Shown one piece after another: positions 26,671 through 35,199 of a DNA stretch of 64,000 nucleotides; position 1 is the first letter of the stretch, and each line of letters opens with the position of its first letter. Under the pieces are notes generated by a model, which did not search any database, had not been told where the DNA came from, and was given only the letters and a program-made list of their open reading frames with translations. The DNA is from an uncultured Flavobacteriales bacterium (GTDB lineage: Bacteria; Bacteroidota; Bacteroidia; Flavobacteriales_G; Salibacteraceae). Location: positions 92,926 through 156,925 of the forward strand of contig CAJVZZ010000004.1 of assembly GCA_913020435.1 (NCBI GenBank). Direction: 5' to 3'. The position numbers and the translations under genes are program-made.

Positions 26671-27216
26671 ATGATTACACGGAATTTGTATTTTTTACTT
26701 TCAGTATTCATGACTCTAGTGTTATTGAATTCTTGCAAAGGTGATAGCTCTGGAGCAACTACTTCAACGAATCAATCAACCAAGCAACCCAATCCAACCC
26801 AGGAAGAATTGTTTAAGATGAATAAGCACTTAATGAATGAAGAGCGCAGCAGAATAAACCATTTCATTAAACGAAATCGTTGGCCGGTTTCATCTACCGG
26901 AACTGGATTGAAATATTGGGTGTATGAAACTACGGAAGGAGATTCAATAAAAGAACGAGATATAGTGAAAGTACGCTATAATATTCTGTTGCTTACCGGT
27001 GACACCTGCTATAAACGTTGGGATCAACCGGAGCAGTTTACCGTGGATTTTGATCAAGTTGAGAGTGGGTTACATGAGGGAATCAAATACATGAAAAAAG
27101 GAGAGAAGGCAAGGCTGATTCTTCCACCACATTTGGCACATGGACTTATTGGAGATATGAACAAAATACCAATGAATGCCACATTAATCTATGATATTCA
27201 AGTTATTGACCAATGA
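26671..27216 (+). CDS. gldI: FKBP-type peptidyl-prolyl isomerase lipoprotein, GldI-like
   Basis: This 181-residue lipoprotein has the lipobox LNSC at residues 19-22, then a helical linker (KMNKHLMNEERSRINHFIKR, NRWPVSSTGTGLKYWVYETT). The FKBP domain has DIVKVRYNILLLTGDTCYKR, VESGLHEGIKYMKKGEKARL, ILPPHLAHGLIGDMNKIPMN and ATLIYDIQVID. This order matches gliding-motility lipoprotein GldI, a periplasmic proline isomerase needed for stable T9SS components. Given the many T9SS substrates in the window, a role in folding them is sensible. Its stop overlaps the next gene by 4 bases. The GldI label rests on length and domain order, not on a search. Confidence 0.75.
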   Translation: MITRNLYFLLSVFMTLVLLNSCKGDSSGATTSTNQSTKQPNPTQEELFKMNKHLMNEERSRINHFIKRNRWPVSSTGTGLKYWVYETTEGDSIKERDIVKVRYNILLLTGDTCYKRWDQPEQFTVDFDQVESGLHEGIKYMKKGEKARLILPPHLAHGLIGDMNKIPMNATLIYDIQVIDQ

Positions 27217-28076
27217 AAACAAGACTTCTTATAATACTGTTTTCAATTGTTATGGTTTCCTGTGATTCCAAGTTAATGGACGGGTTTTCAAAACTGGAAG
27301 AGGATGTGTATTTCAAAATTCACTCGCTTGGAGATGGAAATGAAAAAGCAAAATCAGGCGATAAAATCTATTCACAGCTTGATATTTATGGGTCGTCCAG
27401 AAAGTTAATTTACAGCAATAGTCTTAAATCAGGAGCCATACATCGATTTGATGTATCAGCAACTAAAAGCATTTGGAATAAGATGTTTAGTGTTATGCAC
27501 GAAGGCGATTCAGCTACGTTTTCTCTAGTTGGGGATAAGTTGAATCTTGATAAGCTTACACAAGGTAAAATCAAAGATTACCCAGGAGAAATAATGCTCT
27601 CCATAAAACTATGGAAACTGATCTCTGAGCAAGAACAAAATGCAAATAAGATGCAGGTAGTGGAAGATGATTTGGAGTTGCAAGAGCTAAGAGATTTAAA
27701 CGACTACTTGGAGGAAAATGAACTAGCATCAACTCGTTTATTAGTTGATGGGATTTATTTTGAAAAAGTAAGATCGGGAAAAGGTAAAAGAGCACAATCT
27801 GGCGATGCAGTTTGGATAAATTACAAAGGCTATTTCTTGAATGGAAAAGAGTTTGATAATACTTATAAACGAGGGCAAATGCTCGATTTTCAGTTGGGAA
27901 AATCCGATCAGGTTATTCGAGGTTTCGAGATTGCATTGAGTAAGATGAATGAAGGAGATAAGGTGAAGTTGTATTTACCTTCTTCATTTGCTTTTGGTGA
28001 AACGGGCTCTTCAAATGGTCAGGTTCCGGCTTTTACTTCTGTTATTTATGAGTTGGAGCTGTATCAGATAAATTAA
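27213..28076 (+). CDS. FKBP-type peptidyl-prolyl isomerase lipoprotein with degenerate N-terminal FKBP domain
   Basis: The protein has 287 residues and lipobox VSC at about 15-17. The N-terminal 130 residues look like a degenerate FKBP unit (GDKIYSQLDIYGSSRKLIYS, SVMHEGDSATFSLVGD). The C-terminal FKBP is complete: SGDAVWINYKGYFLNGKEFD, YKRGQMLDFQLGKSDQVIRG, FEIALSKMNEGDKVKLYLPS and FAFGETGSSNGQVPAFTSVI. It is translationally coupled to the GldI-like gene before it. It probably helps exported proteins fold in the periplasm. Confidence 0.82.
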   Translation: MKTRLLIILFSIVMVSCDSKLMDGFSKLEEDVYFKIHSLGDGNEKAKSGDKIYSQLDIYGSSRKLIYSNSLKSGAIHRFDVSATKSIWNKMFSVMHEGDSATFSLVGDKLNLDKLTQGKIKDYPGEIMLSIKLWKLISEQEQNANKMQVVEDDLELQELRDLNDYLEENELASTRLLVDGIYFEKVRSGKGKRAQSGDAVWINYKGYFLNGKEFDNTYKRGQMLDFQLGKSDQVIRGFEIALSKMNEGDKVKLYLPSSFAFGETGSSNGQVPAFTSVIYELELYQIN

Positions 28077-28169
28077 CTGGCTTGAAGCTTCTGAAAAACC
28101 CTAACGTAATTCTTTAATTGCTTTCAAATAATTGTCAAAAATTAAACAAGCCAAACCCCTTTCCTAATC

Positions 28170-28178
28170 TACTTTTGC
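28170..28178 (+). promoter_or_regulatory. -7 promoter box of the DsbA-like gene
   Basis: TACTTTTGC matches TAnnTTTG. Transcription would begin near 28184, so everything before that is untranscribed. This limits the true start codon of the following gene to between about 28185 and 28225. Confidence 0.5.
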
Positions 28179-28224
28179 AAAGAGGCGTATCGCCTTAATT
28201 TCAATCCTAATTGTCATCTTTACT

Positions 28225-28854
28225 ATGAACGCAAGAGCCCAAAAAACGAAAATAATTTACGTTGGAGACCCATTATGCAGCTGGTGTTATGGTTTCGCTC
28301 CTGAGATTGCAAAGGTAAAAGAACATTTTGATTCGCTTCACTTTCAGGTGGTTATAGGTGGGCTTAGGCCATATAATACAGAGACAATGGCGGATATTGG
28401 CGATTTGTTGAAAGAGCATTGGGAGGCGGTAGAAAAACGAAGTGATCAGCCATTTAACTACAGTATCATCGAAGATAAAACATTTGTCTACGACACCGAA
28501 CCACCGGCCCGAGCAGTAATAGTGATGAGAGAGCTGAATAAAGATGCCGAATTTGAGTTTTTTAAAGAAGTTCAGCACCTGTTTTACGAGCAGAACAAAA
28601 ACACAAATGATGTAAAGATTTACCTTCCTTTACTGGAGAAATATGAAGTAGATCCTGAAGAATTTGAAAACACATTTGAAAGTCAATGGGCAAAAATGGA
28701 AGTAAAAAAAGACTTTCAGTTAGCCACCCAGATGAGTGTTTCTGGTTTCCCTGCTTTATTACTAGACCATGAAGGTAAGTTCTATGTGGTTTGTAAAGGT
28801 TACGCTAAAGCGGGGCCAATTATAGGTGCTATTGAGAAGGTTATAAACGACTAG
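28225..28854 (+). CDS. DsbA/FrnE-like thioredoxin-fold protein
   Basis: From ATG 28225 it is 209 residues. The CxxC active site is Cys18-Ser-Trp-Cys21 in VGDPLCSWCYGFAPEI, the pattern of the DsbA family group with a helical insertion (GGLRPYNTETMADIGDLLKE, TEPPARAVIVMREL). The cis-proline region is VSGFPALLLDHEGKFYVV. It likely reduces or oxidises disulfides. The frame continues upstream of the ATG with ISILIVIFT before MNARAQKT, which would make a typical Bacteroidota signal peptide cleaved after ARAQ, but no ATG, GTG or TTG is available there. The protein may therefore be exported from a rarer start. I list the conventional one. Confidence 0.82.
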   Translation: MNARAQKTKIIYVGDPLCSWCYGFAPEIAKVKEHFDSLHFQVVIGGLRPYNTETMADIGDLLKEHWEAVEKRSDQPFNYSIIEDKTFVYDTEPPARAVIVMRELNKDAEFEFFKEVQHLFYEQNKNTNDVKIYLPLLEKYEVDPEEFENTFESQWAKMEVKKDFQLATQMSVSGFPALLLDHEGKFYVVCKGYAKAGPIIGAIEKVIND

Positions 28855-28962
28855 ATATTATCATTTGGCAATTCAATCATTGAATTGTGCAGTCCAGTTA
28901 ATTTCTTTCGTTCAAGTAATTAGAAAGAGCAAATATTTGCCTCGAATTCTAATGTAACTTAA

Positions 28963-31323
28963 ATGTCACTAAAAAAAATACTCCTCCAATTTCTAGCAAT
29001 TGTCTCGATTACTTCGCTTGAAGCCCAAATTTCAACATCTACTATCACAGGAACCGTTGTCGATCAGCAATCTGGCTATACTATTCCGGGAGCAACTGTA
29101 CTTCTTAAAAGTTCTAAGAAATTAACGGGAACTACTACGGACATTGATGGGAAATTTAAATTGGAAAACATTCCAGTTGGAAGGCATATTGTTCAAATCA
29201 ATTTTCTGGGATATGAAGTTACAACATTATCAAACCTTCTTGTTAGTTCTGCGAAAGAGCTTAATCTAAATGTCCAATTGATTGAGAGTATAGAAGTTTT
29301 GAGTGAAGTGGTTATAACGGCTAGCGCCAATAAAATAGGAACAATTAATGAAATGTCCACAGTAAGTGCTCGTCAATTCACAGTTGAGGAAGCTCAACGC
29401 TACAGTGGTGCTTTGCAAGATCCGGCAAGAATGGCTACGAATTTCGCGGGCGTGAGTGGAGCAAATGATTCAAGAAACGATATAATAATAAGAGGGAATT
29501 CGCCGATTGGTGTTCTGTGGCGTATGGAAGGAATCGACATTCCAAGTCCAAATCACTTTGCGTCTACAGGAACAACTGGTGGTCCTGTGAGTATGTTAAA
29601 TCTGAATAATTTATCAAACTCTGATTTTATGACGGGAGCCTGGACCGCGCAATATGGGAATGCCTTGAGTGGCGTTTTTGATTTGAACCTAAGAGAAGGA
29701 AGTACTCAAGATTATCAATTTTTGGGTCAAGTTGGTTTTAATGGATTTGAATTAGGTGCTGAAGGTCCAATGGGGAAGAATAAAAAGGCTTCTTTTCTAT
29801 TGAATTATCGCTACAGTACCTTAGGATTATTTAGTGGGCTAGGAATAAATCTAGGAACTGGTGCTGCAATTCCTCAATATCAAGACTTAACATTCAAATT
29901 GAGTTTGCCTACAGAAAAAATAGGAAAATTCACAATTTTCGGACTTGGAGGAACTTCAGGCATTGAGTTTAAAGGAGTAGATTCAGATTCATTAGACTTA
30001 TTCTCGAATGCCTTTTCCGATTCAAAGTATACAACTACGACAGGAATAATTGGCGCTTCACATGCTTATTTCATCAATAAAACAACACTATCAAAGTTAG
30101 TAATAGCATCATCTGCAACTAGAGATCAAGGCATCGTGGATAGTTTAACTCCAACTTATACAGATGCTATTAGAGTTTATGGGTATAACTATGGTCAAGA
30201 CAAATACTCTATAAACTATAAAATTAACAAGAAGTTCAATGCGAAAAACACGGCTGTAGTGGGCGCGATTTATGATCATTACGTAATTGATATGGTGGAT
30301 TCTGTCCGAATGCCTTTTGGGTTTATTAATCTCACAGATGTAAAAGGTGAGCTTGACCTTATTCAAGGATACGCTCAATGGCAACATAAATTCAATTCTA
30401 AATTGACATTGAATTCGGGCCTACATGCTCAGTTTTTAATTCAGAATGAATCGAATTCAGTGGAGCCTAGATTAGGAGTTAAGTTTCAACCAATAAAACG
30501 CCACAGTATTACTGCTGGTGTTGGTTTACATTCGCAAATGCAGCCTATACCGGTTTACTTTATGCGTGATCCAAACGGGATCATTCCGGGTGAGACGAAT
30601 AGAGAATTAGATTTTACGAAAAGCTGGCATTATGTATTAGGACATGAGTATCTCTTGACGAAGAATATGAGGCTGAAAACAGAGCTTTATTATCAATACT
30701 TGTATGATGTTCCAATTGATAACTTTTCTAGCCCATTCAGTATGTTGAATGAAGGATCGGATTTTGGATTTTCGAATCGAATCAACCTTAGTAATAGAGG
30801 TGAAGCCCGGAATTATGGAGTAGAGGTGACCTTAGAAAAGTTCTTTAGCAAGGGCTATTATTTCTTGACAACGACTTCGGTATTTGATTCTAAATATACA
30901 GGAAGTGATGGTGTTGAGAGAAACACTGCATTCAATTCGAATTATGTAATGAACGCTTTAGGAGGTAAAGAATTTAAGTTGGGGGATAATGGCTTGTCGT
31001 TATCCTTAGATTCAAAAGTAAATATAGCAGGTGGTAGAAGATATACACCAATCGACCTAGAGGAAAGTAGAAAAAGAGGTGAAGAGTATCGCAATCCGAC
31101 TCTGGCATTTTCTGAACAGTTTGATCCTTATTTCCGTTTGGATTTTAAAATTACATTGCGACAAAATAACGAGAAGTTTTCTCAGCAATTTTCAGTTGAT
31201 TTGCAGAATGTTACAGCTAATAAAAACATATTTGCATATGGATATAACAATCGATCTGGAAATGTTGGAACAACCTATCAGCGCGGCTTTTTTCCAGATG
31301 TACTTTATAGAATATATTTCTAA
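28963..31323 (+). CDS. TonB-dependent receptor with carboxypeptidase-like N-terminal domain
   Basis: The 786-residue protein has a signal peptide (ITSLEAQ). Residues about 27-110 form a CarbopepD_reg-like domain (TSTITGTVVDQQSGYTIPGA, TTDIDGKFKLENIPVGRHIV). The plug domain is at about 135-240 (ARMATNFAGVSGANDSRNDI, RGNSPIGVLWRMEGIDIPSP), followed by a barrel ending in FFPDVLYRIYF. There is no SusD gene beside it. A histidine kinase and LytTR regulator start 11 bases after its stop, suggesting a linked transcript and perhaps a substrate-sensing circuit. The substrate is unknown; iron, copper or small peptides are possible. Confidence 0.87.
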   Translation: MSLKKILLQFLAIVSITSLEAQISTSTITGTVVDQQSGYTIPGATVLLKSSKKLTGTTTDIDGKFKLENIPVGRHIVQINFLGYEVTTLSNLLVSSAKELNLNVQLIESIEVLSEVVITASANKIGTINEMSTVSARQFTVEEAQRYSGALQDPARMATNFAGVSGANDSRNDIIIRGNSPIGVLWRMEGIDIPSPNHFASTGTTGGPVSMLNLNNLSNSDFMTGAWTAQYGNALSGVFDLNLREGSTQDYQFLGQVGFNGFELGAEGPMGKNKKASFLLNYRYSTLGLFSGLGINLGTGAAIPQYQDLTFKLSLPTEKIGKFTIFGLGGTSGIEFKGVDSDSLDLFSNAFSDSKYTTTTGIIGASHAYFINKTTLSKLVIASSATRDQGIVDSLTPTYTDAIRVYGYNYGQDKYSINYKINKKFNAKNTAVVGAIYDHYVIDMVDSVRMPFGFINLTDVKGELDLIQGYAQWQHKFNSKLTLNSGLHAQFLIQNESNSVEPRLGVKFQPIKRHSITAGVGLHSQMQPIPVYFMRDPNGIIPGETNRELDFTKSWHYVLGHEYLLTKNMRLKTELYYQYLYDVPIDNFSSPFSMLNEGSDFGFSNRINLSNRGEARNYGVEVTLEKFFSKGYYFLTTTSVFDSKYTGSDGVERNTAFNSNYVMNALGGKEFKLGDNGLSLSLDSKVNIAGGRRYTPIDLEESRKRGEEYRNPTLAFSEQFDPYFRLDFKITLRQNNEKFSQQFSVDLQNVTANKNIFAYGYNNRSGNVGTTYQRGFFPDVLYRIYF

Positions 31324-31334
31324 GTAATCCTAGA

Positions 31335-32390
31335 ATGCAAAAGGGAGTCAATAAATATATCGGATTCAATGACATGTACCTAATGGTATTCGGAATTCCT
31401 CTATTGGGGTTTGTTATACCATATGTATTTTTTCATTTGAGTCCTTTTGACGAACAAATACCAATAGGATATTTTGTTGGAAGTTGCATACAAACCTGTC
31501 TTTATTGGATTGTATGTAGATATATTCATATTTTTTATAGAAAGAAATGGCCATCTATTTCTGACTTTAAGACAAGATTAACGGCAACGGGGTTATCAAT
31601 TTTAATTTATTCTACTTGTTTTTGTTTTAGTATTACCTTTTTTATAAAAAAGGAAATGATTCCTTCGATTAAGGGACTGACTGCATTGGATTATAATATT
31701 CCCAGTCTAACAGCAGCGCTGGTAATCGGGGCAATCTATGAAACCATTTACATTTTGTTCCAATTAAAACATGTGATGGTAGAGCGTGAAATATTGAAAA
31801 AAGAAAATCTGCAATCGCAATTAGAAACATTGAAGAATCAGGTCAATCCTCATTTCTTATTCAATTCATTAAATACATTGGCTTCTGTAATTCCAGAGGA
31901 TCCGAAAATGGCCGTTGATTTTGTTCAAAATCTATCTGCGGTCTATCGATATATTTTGGAAATTAGAAGTCGTGAGTTTATTACAATTCAAGAAGAATTG
32001 AAGTGCATTCGAGCCTACGAGTTTCTGCTTAAAATTCGATTTGGTGAAAGCTTAAAACTTGAAATAGACATTAATGAAATTGATTTGGAGAAGCAAATTG
32101 TTCCATTATCACTTCAAATGTTACTGGAAAATGCGATTAAACATAATGTTGTTTCAAAAAAACGCCCTTTGGAGATTTCTATTTCAATTATTGTGGATAG
32201 GATTTTGATAGTGAATAATTTGCAACCTAAATTGGAGCAAGAGAAATCTACTAAAACTGGATTGGAAAATATAAGAAAACGCTATCAACTACTTTCAGGC
32301 AAAAGTATTGAAGTAATTCAAGGAAGTGATACCTTTTCAGTGACTTTGCCATTAATAGAAATAGAGGCTTATGAGAATATTGATCATTGA
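31335..32390 (+). CDS. LytS-type sensor histidine kinase
   Basis: This 351-residue protein has four hydrophobic segments in the first 145 residues (LMVFGIPLLGFVIPYVFF, GLSILIYSTCFCFSITFFI, SLTAALVIGAIYETIYILFQ). The His_kinase domain carries the phosphoacceptor His173 in LKNQVNPHFLFNSLNTLAS. A HATPase region follows (LSLQMLLENAIKHN, TGLENIRKRYQLLSG). There is no PAS or other ligand domain, so the signal is probably sensed in the membrane. It overlaps the response-regulator gene by 20 bases. The preceding TonB-dependent receptor may be its signal source or target. Confidence 0.88.
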   Translation: MQKGVNKYIGFNDMYLMVFGIPLLGFVIPYVFFHLSPFDEQIPIGYFVGSCIQTCLYWIVCRYIHIFYRKKWPSISDFKTRLTATGLSILIYSTCFCFSITFFIKKEMIPSIKGLTALDYNIPSLTAALVIGAIYETIYILFQLKHVMVEREILKKENLQSQLETLKNQVNPHFLFNSLNTLASVIPEDPKMAVDFVQNLSAVYRYILEIRSREFITIQEELKCIRAYEFLLKIRFGESLKLEIDINEIDLEKQIVPLSLQMLLENAIKHNVVSKKRPLEISISIIVDRILIVNNLQPKLEQEKSTKTGLENIRKRYQLLSGKSIEVIQGSDTFSVTLPLIEIEAYENIDH

Positions 32391-33132
32391 AGATGAGCAA
32401 CCTGCAGCAAGGCGATTGATTAAGCTACTTCTGGAAATCGATCATTCCAACGAAATCCTAGAAGTTCTTGATTCTATTGAAGATGCAGTAGCATGGCTAA
32501 AGATTATGCCTGCACCGGATTTGATTTTTTTGGATATTGAACTGGCTGATGGAAAGAGTTTTGAAATCTTTAAACAAATAGAAATTCAGTCTCCAGTTGT
32601 ATTTGCAACGGCTTATGACCAATATGCTATTGATGCATTTAAAGTAAATGGATTTGATTATTTACTAAAGCCAATTGATCCTAAATTGTTATCTGAAACA
32701 ATAGATCGTTTGATTCTGAGTAAGAATCAAGAGTCTCGATTGGATTTTTCAAATTTGGAGGATTTAATTAAAGTTTCAAAGGCCAAAAAAGAATATAAAG
32801 AGCGATTTTTGATTAAGGTTGGGGAGCAGTTAAAGTACGTTCCTATTGACAGAATTGCATATTTCTATTCTGATTCAAGTACTCCTTATTTACAAACAAG
32901 AGAAGGTAGAAGTTACATTGTTGATTTTTCGTTAGACGAACTAAACTCAATGCTTAACCCTAAAGATTTTTTTAGAATATCGAGAAAGTTCATTGTACAT
33001 CACTCGTCAATTTCTGAAATTTCAACCTGGTTTAATGGAAGGCTCAAGCTTTCATTGAATCCAACTACTAAACTTGAAACCTTGGTTAGCCGCGAAAGAG
33101 TCAAGGAATTTAAAGCTTGGTTAGATAATTAG
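32371..33132 (+). CDS. LytTR-family response regulator
   Basis: The protein has 253 residues. The receiver domain has the acidic pair Glu7-Asp8 (IIEDEQPAA), phosphoacceptor Asp55 (LIFLDIELADG), Thr80 (FATAYDQYA) and Lys100 (LLKPIDP). After a linker the LytTR DNA-binding domain runs from about 148 (FLIKVGEQLKYVPIDRIAYF, NPKDFFRISRKFIVHHSSIS, EISTWFNGRLKLSL, SRERVKEFKAWL). LytTR domains bind paired direct repeats in promoters. It is the natural partner of the overlapping LytS kinase. Regulated genes cannot be identified, although the receptor upstream is a candidate. Confidence 0.9.
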   Translation: MRILIIEDEQPAARRLIKLLLEIDHSNEILEVLDSIEDAVAWLKIMPAPDLIFLDIELADGKSFEIFKQIEIQSPVVFATAYDQYAIDAFKVNGFDYLLKPIDPKLLSETIDRLILSKNQESRLDFSNLEDLIKVSKAKKEYKERFLIKVGEQLKYVPIDRIAYFYSDSSTPYLQTREGRSYIVDFSLDELNSMLNPKDFFRISRKFIVHHSSISEISTWFNGRLKLSLNPTTKLETLVSRERVKEFKAWLDN

Positions 33133-33603
33133 TTAAGAAAGTCTATGCATATTAAAGGTAGTGGGTTCAAAACCTAACCTTTCCCAGAAACGAATTCCAT
33201 CTTCGTTTTTAACAGAAACTTTTAGTGCGCTCGCATCACAGTTGTTTTCATCAAACCAAGCCTGAGCAGTCTTTACCAGTTGAGTTCCAATTCCATTGCT
33301 ACGAGCCGATTTTGAAACAACGGTTTCAGCAATGTATCCTGTCTTTTTAATGGCTATGAAGGTTGAGGTATCATTGATTCTGCAAAATATACAGCCAATA
33401 ATCATGTCAGATTCGACTGCTACAAAACAGCGCTCTTACTTTGCTTTTATTCTATCCGCCAGTAATTCTTTAAGCTCGTTATCATACTTTTCATCGTAAT
33501 CGAACATTGGGCCTTGACCAGTATGATGTTTCATTATTTCCATCCAAAGTCCATGAATAGATACTAAATCCTTTTTTTGAGCCAATCTAATGTTGAAACT
33601 CAT
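33133..33603 (-). pseudogene. GNAT-family N-acetyltransferase gene broken by one in-frame stop
   Basis: Read from ATG 33603, the frame encodes SFNIRLAQKKDLVSIHGLWM, then GQGPMFDYDEKYDNELKELL and ADRIKAK. A TAA codon at 33436-33438 follows, and the same frame continues ERCFVAVESDMIIGCIFCRI and TSTFIAIKKTGYIAETVVSK, then SARSNGIGTQLVKTAQAWFD and NEDGIRFWERLGFEP to a stop at 33133. Without the single TAA it is a normal 155-residue GNAT protein, with the acetyl-CoA loop motif SARSNGIGTQLV. The downstream part from 33405 is open and could be made as a 90-residue fragment. It overlaps the pterin dehydratase gene by 17 bases. Confidence 0.8.
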
Positions 33604-33844
33604 AGTTTTTTAGGATGTCATTAATAACATTAGCCAATTCATAATCTTTCGATGTAACGGTATTGCCCGCGTCATGAGTAGTTAAGGTAATTTCAACGGT
33701 ATTGTATACGTTGGACCAATTCGGATGGTGTTTCAAGTTTTCGGCAGCAATTGCAGCCTCATTCATAAACGCCCAAGCATTCTTAAAGTTTTTGAATTTT
33801 AGGGACAGATTAAGCTCTGTAGCGGTTTCTTTCCAGTTATTCAT
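33587..33844 (-). CDS. pterin-4a-carbinolamine dehydratase
   Basis: The 85-residue protein has the family core LSLKFKNFKNAWAFMNEAAI, AAENLKHHPNWSNVYNTVEI and TLTTHDAGNTVTSKDYELAN. The catalytic cluster of the family, including the adjacent His-His-Pro (KHHPNWSNVY) and Thr-His-Asp (TTHDAG), is present. It dehydrates 4a-hydroxytetrahydrobiopterin, normally recycling the cofactor of aromatic amino acid hydroxylases. It lacks some N-terminal residues compared with the about 100-residue form, as is usual in short bacterial members. No hydroxylase gene is in the window. Its stop lies inside the start of the broken GNAT gene. Confidence 0.9.
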   Translation of the reverse strand: MNNWKETATELNLSLKFKNFKNAWAFMNEAAIAAENLKHHPNWSNVYNTVEITLTTHDAGNTVTSKDYELANVINDILKNYEFQH

Positions 33845-33846
33845 AG

Positions 33847-34719
33847 TTAAAGTGCTCCTGTAATTTTAATATTATCTATCCACCAATTATTTTTCCCTTG
33901 ATTGCAAAAATGAATCATGAACTGAGGACTAGTAGAGCCTAGATTATTAGGTGTTACTATTTGTGTTTGGAATTTCCTCCATACACCATCGCCGACCATT
34001 TTAGGAATAGCGAATTCAATTCTAAAATCATTGTTTTTTAGCCTTACATTTCCCGAGCCTCCATTGAAATCGGACTTGTAATAAAAGCTGACATCATAAG
34101 TGGTATTGGTTTGGATTTCTGAAAGTGGAATATATTGATCAATCCATTGCTCATAACAACCTGTTGTATCTTCATGATGAAACTTTAAACTATTTTTTCC
34201 ATCTTGAGCATCTACATTATCTATTTCAATTGAATTCAGAGGGTTTCCAAATGAGTTGTCTACTACATTCCAATTTGCTAGTTTATTGTTCACTATGCTT
34301 TCAAAATTAGGATTTAGTATTGAAATTTTTGCTGGCACTTTAAGGCTAACAATGTTGCTTCCGCCAGAGTTTACCGTCCCAGCTTGAACATAGATTCTAT
34401 AGAAATATTCAGATCCAGTATTGATAGTTTTATCTTGGAATGTAAGTTCATTAACATTCGTAGCTACGTGAATTAGTTGTCCTGTTGTGGGATTTATTCC
34501 AGAACTAGTATGTCTGTATAGACTATAAGAGTTAAAAGAACTGGAAGGACTTTGCGACCATGATAAATTAACTCTACTGCTATCGTAAATAGCTGTATCT
34601 AGCTTGACATCGGCCACAGTTGAATTTACTGCTGGAATCTTAGGAGTTACAATTGGAGTGCTTTTTTTACAAGAGAGGAATATCGTTATCGCGAAAAAGA
34701 GAAAAAATTGTCTTGGCAT
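33847..34719 (-). CDS. secreted lipoprotein with fibronectin type III and jelly-roll domains
   Basis: The protein has 290 residues and lipobox LSC at about 15-17 followed by KKSTPIVTPK. A fibronectin type III domain covers about 40-130 (SRVNLSWSQSPSSSFNSYSL, YFYRIYVQAGTVNSGG). A carbohydrate-binding-like beta-sandwich fills 135-290 (ILNPNFESIVNNKLANWNVV, TTYDVSFYYKSDFNG, GKNNWWIDNIKITGAL). It should be anchored in the outer membrane. No enzymatic domain is present, so it may bind polysaccharide or protein. It ends two bases from the pterin dehydratase start. Confidence 0.75.
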   Translation of the reverse strand: MPRQFFLFFAITIFLSCKKSTPIVTPKIPAVNSTVADVKLDTAIYDSSRVNLSWSQSPSSSFNSYSLYRHTSSGINPTTGQLIHVATNVNELTFQDKTINTGSEYFYRIYVQAGTVNSGGSNIVSLKVPAKISILNPNFESIVNNKLANWNVVDNSFGNPLNSIEIDNVDAQDGKNSLKFHHEDTTGCYEQWIDQYIPLSEIQTNTTYDVSFYYKSDFNGGSGNVRLKNNDFRIEFAIPKMVGDGVWRKFQTQIVTPNNLGSTSPQFMIHFCNQGKNNWWIDNIKITGAL

Positions 34720-34758
34720 TGATTTAAAATTAGGTTCAAATCAAAGTTAATTAATTTA

Positions 34759-35199
34759 TTACTTTCCGCCTAATTCGTCCTTTTTTATAACTGCAATAGT
34801 CAGTCTAGATTTGCAAACTAGCTTATCTCTATCTGAACGAATCTCAATATCCCAAACATGGTTTTTTCGTCCTAAGTGTATCGGAGTCGCCTTTCCTGTT
34901 ACCAATCCAGATCGCACGGGGCGCAGGTGGTTCGCATTAATATCGAGTCCAACAGCAATGTACTTTTCTGAATCTACTACATAATGACTCGCAATTGAGC
35001 CTAATGATTCAGCTAAAACGATTGAAGCACCGCCGTGAAGAATACCATAGGGTTGAACAGTGCGCTCATCTACAGGCATTGTTGCCATAACATAATTATC
35101 GCCGATTTCGGTAACAACAATACCTAATGCATCGTGAATTGTGCCTTGGGCAAGTTTTGCGGTATCAGCGATGTCAGGATTTCCGAACCAGATACTCAT
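34759..35199 (-). CDS. PaaI-family hotdog thioesterase
   Basis: This 146-residue protein carries the hotdog signature: ALGIVVTEIGDNYVMATMPV, then VQPYGILHGGASIVLAESLG and SIASHYV, and later NHLRPVRSGLVTGKATPIHL. The HGG motif with the downstream Glu (VLAESLG) is the typical catalytic set of acyl-CoA thioesterases of the PaaI/EntH/MenI type. It may hydrolyse menaquinone precursors such as DHNA-CoA or aryl-CoA. Its start overlaps the previous gene by 4 bases. Confidence 0.88.
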   Translation of the reverse strand: MSIWFGNPDIADTAKLAQGTIHDALGIVVTEIGDNYVMATMPVDERTVQPYGILHGGASIVLAESLGSIASHYVVDSEKYIAVGLDINANHLRPVRSGLVTGKATPIHLGRKNHVWDIEIRSDRDKLVCKSRLTIAVIKKDELGGK

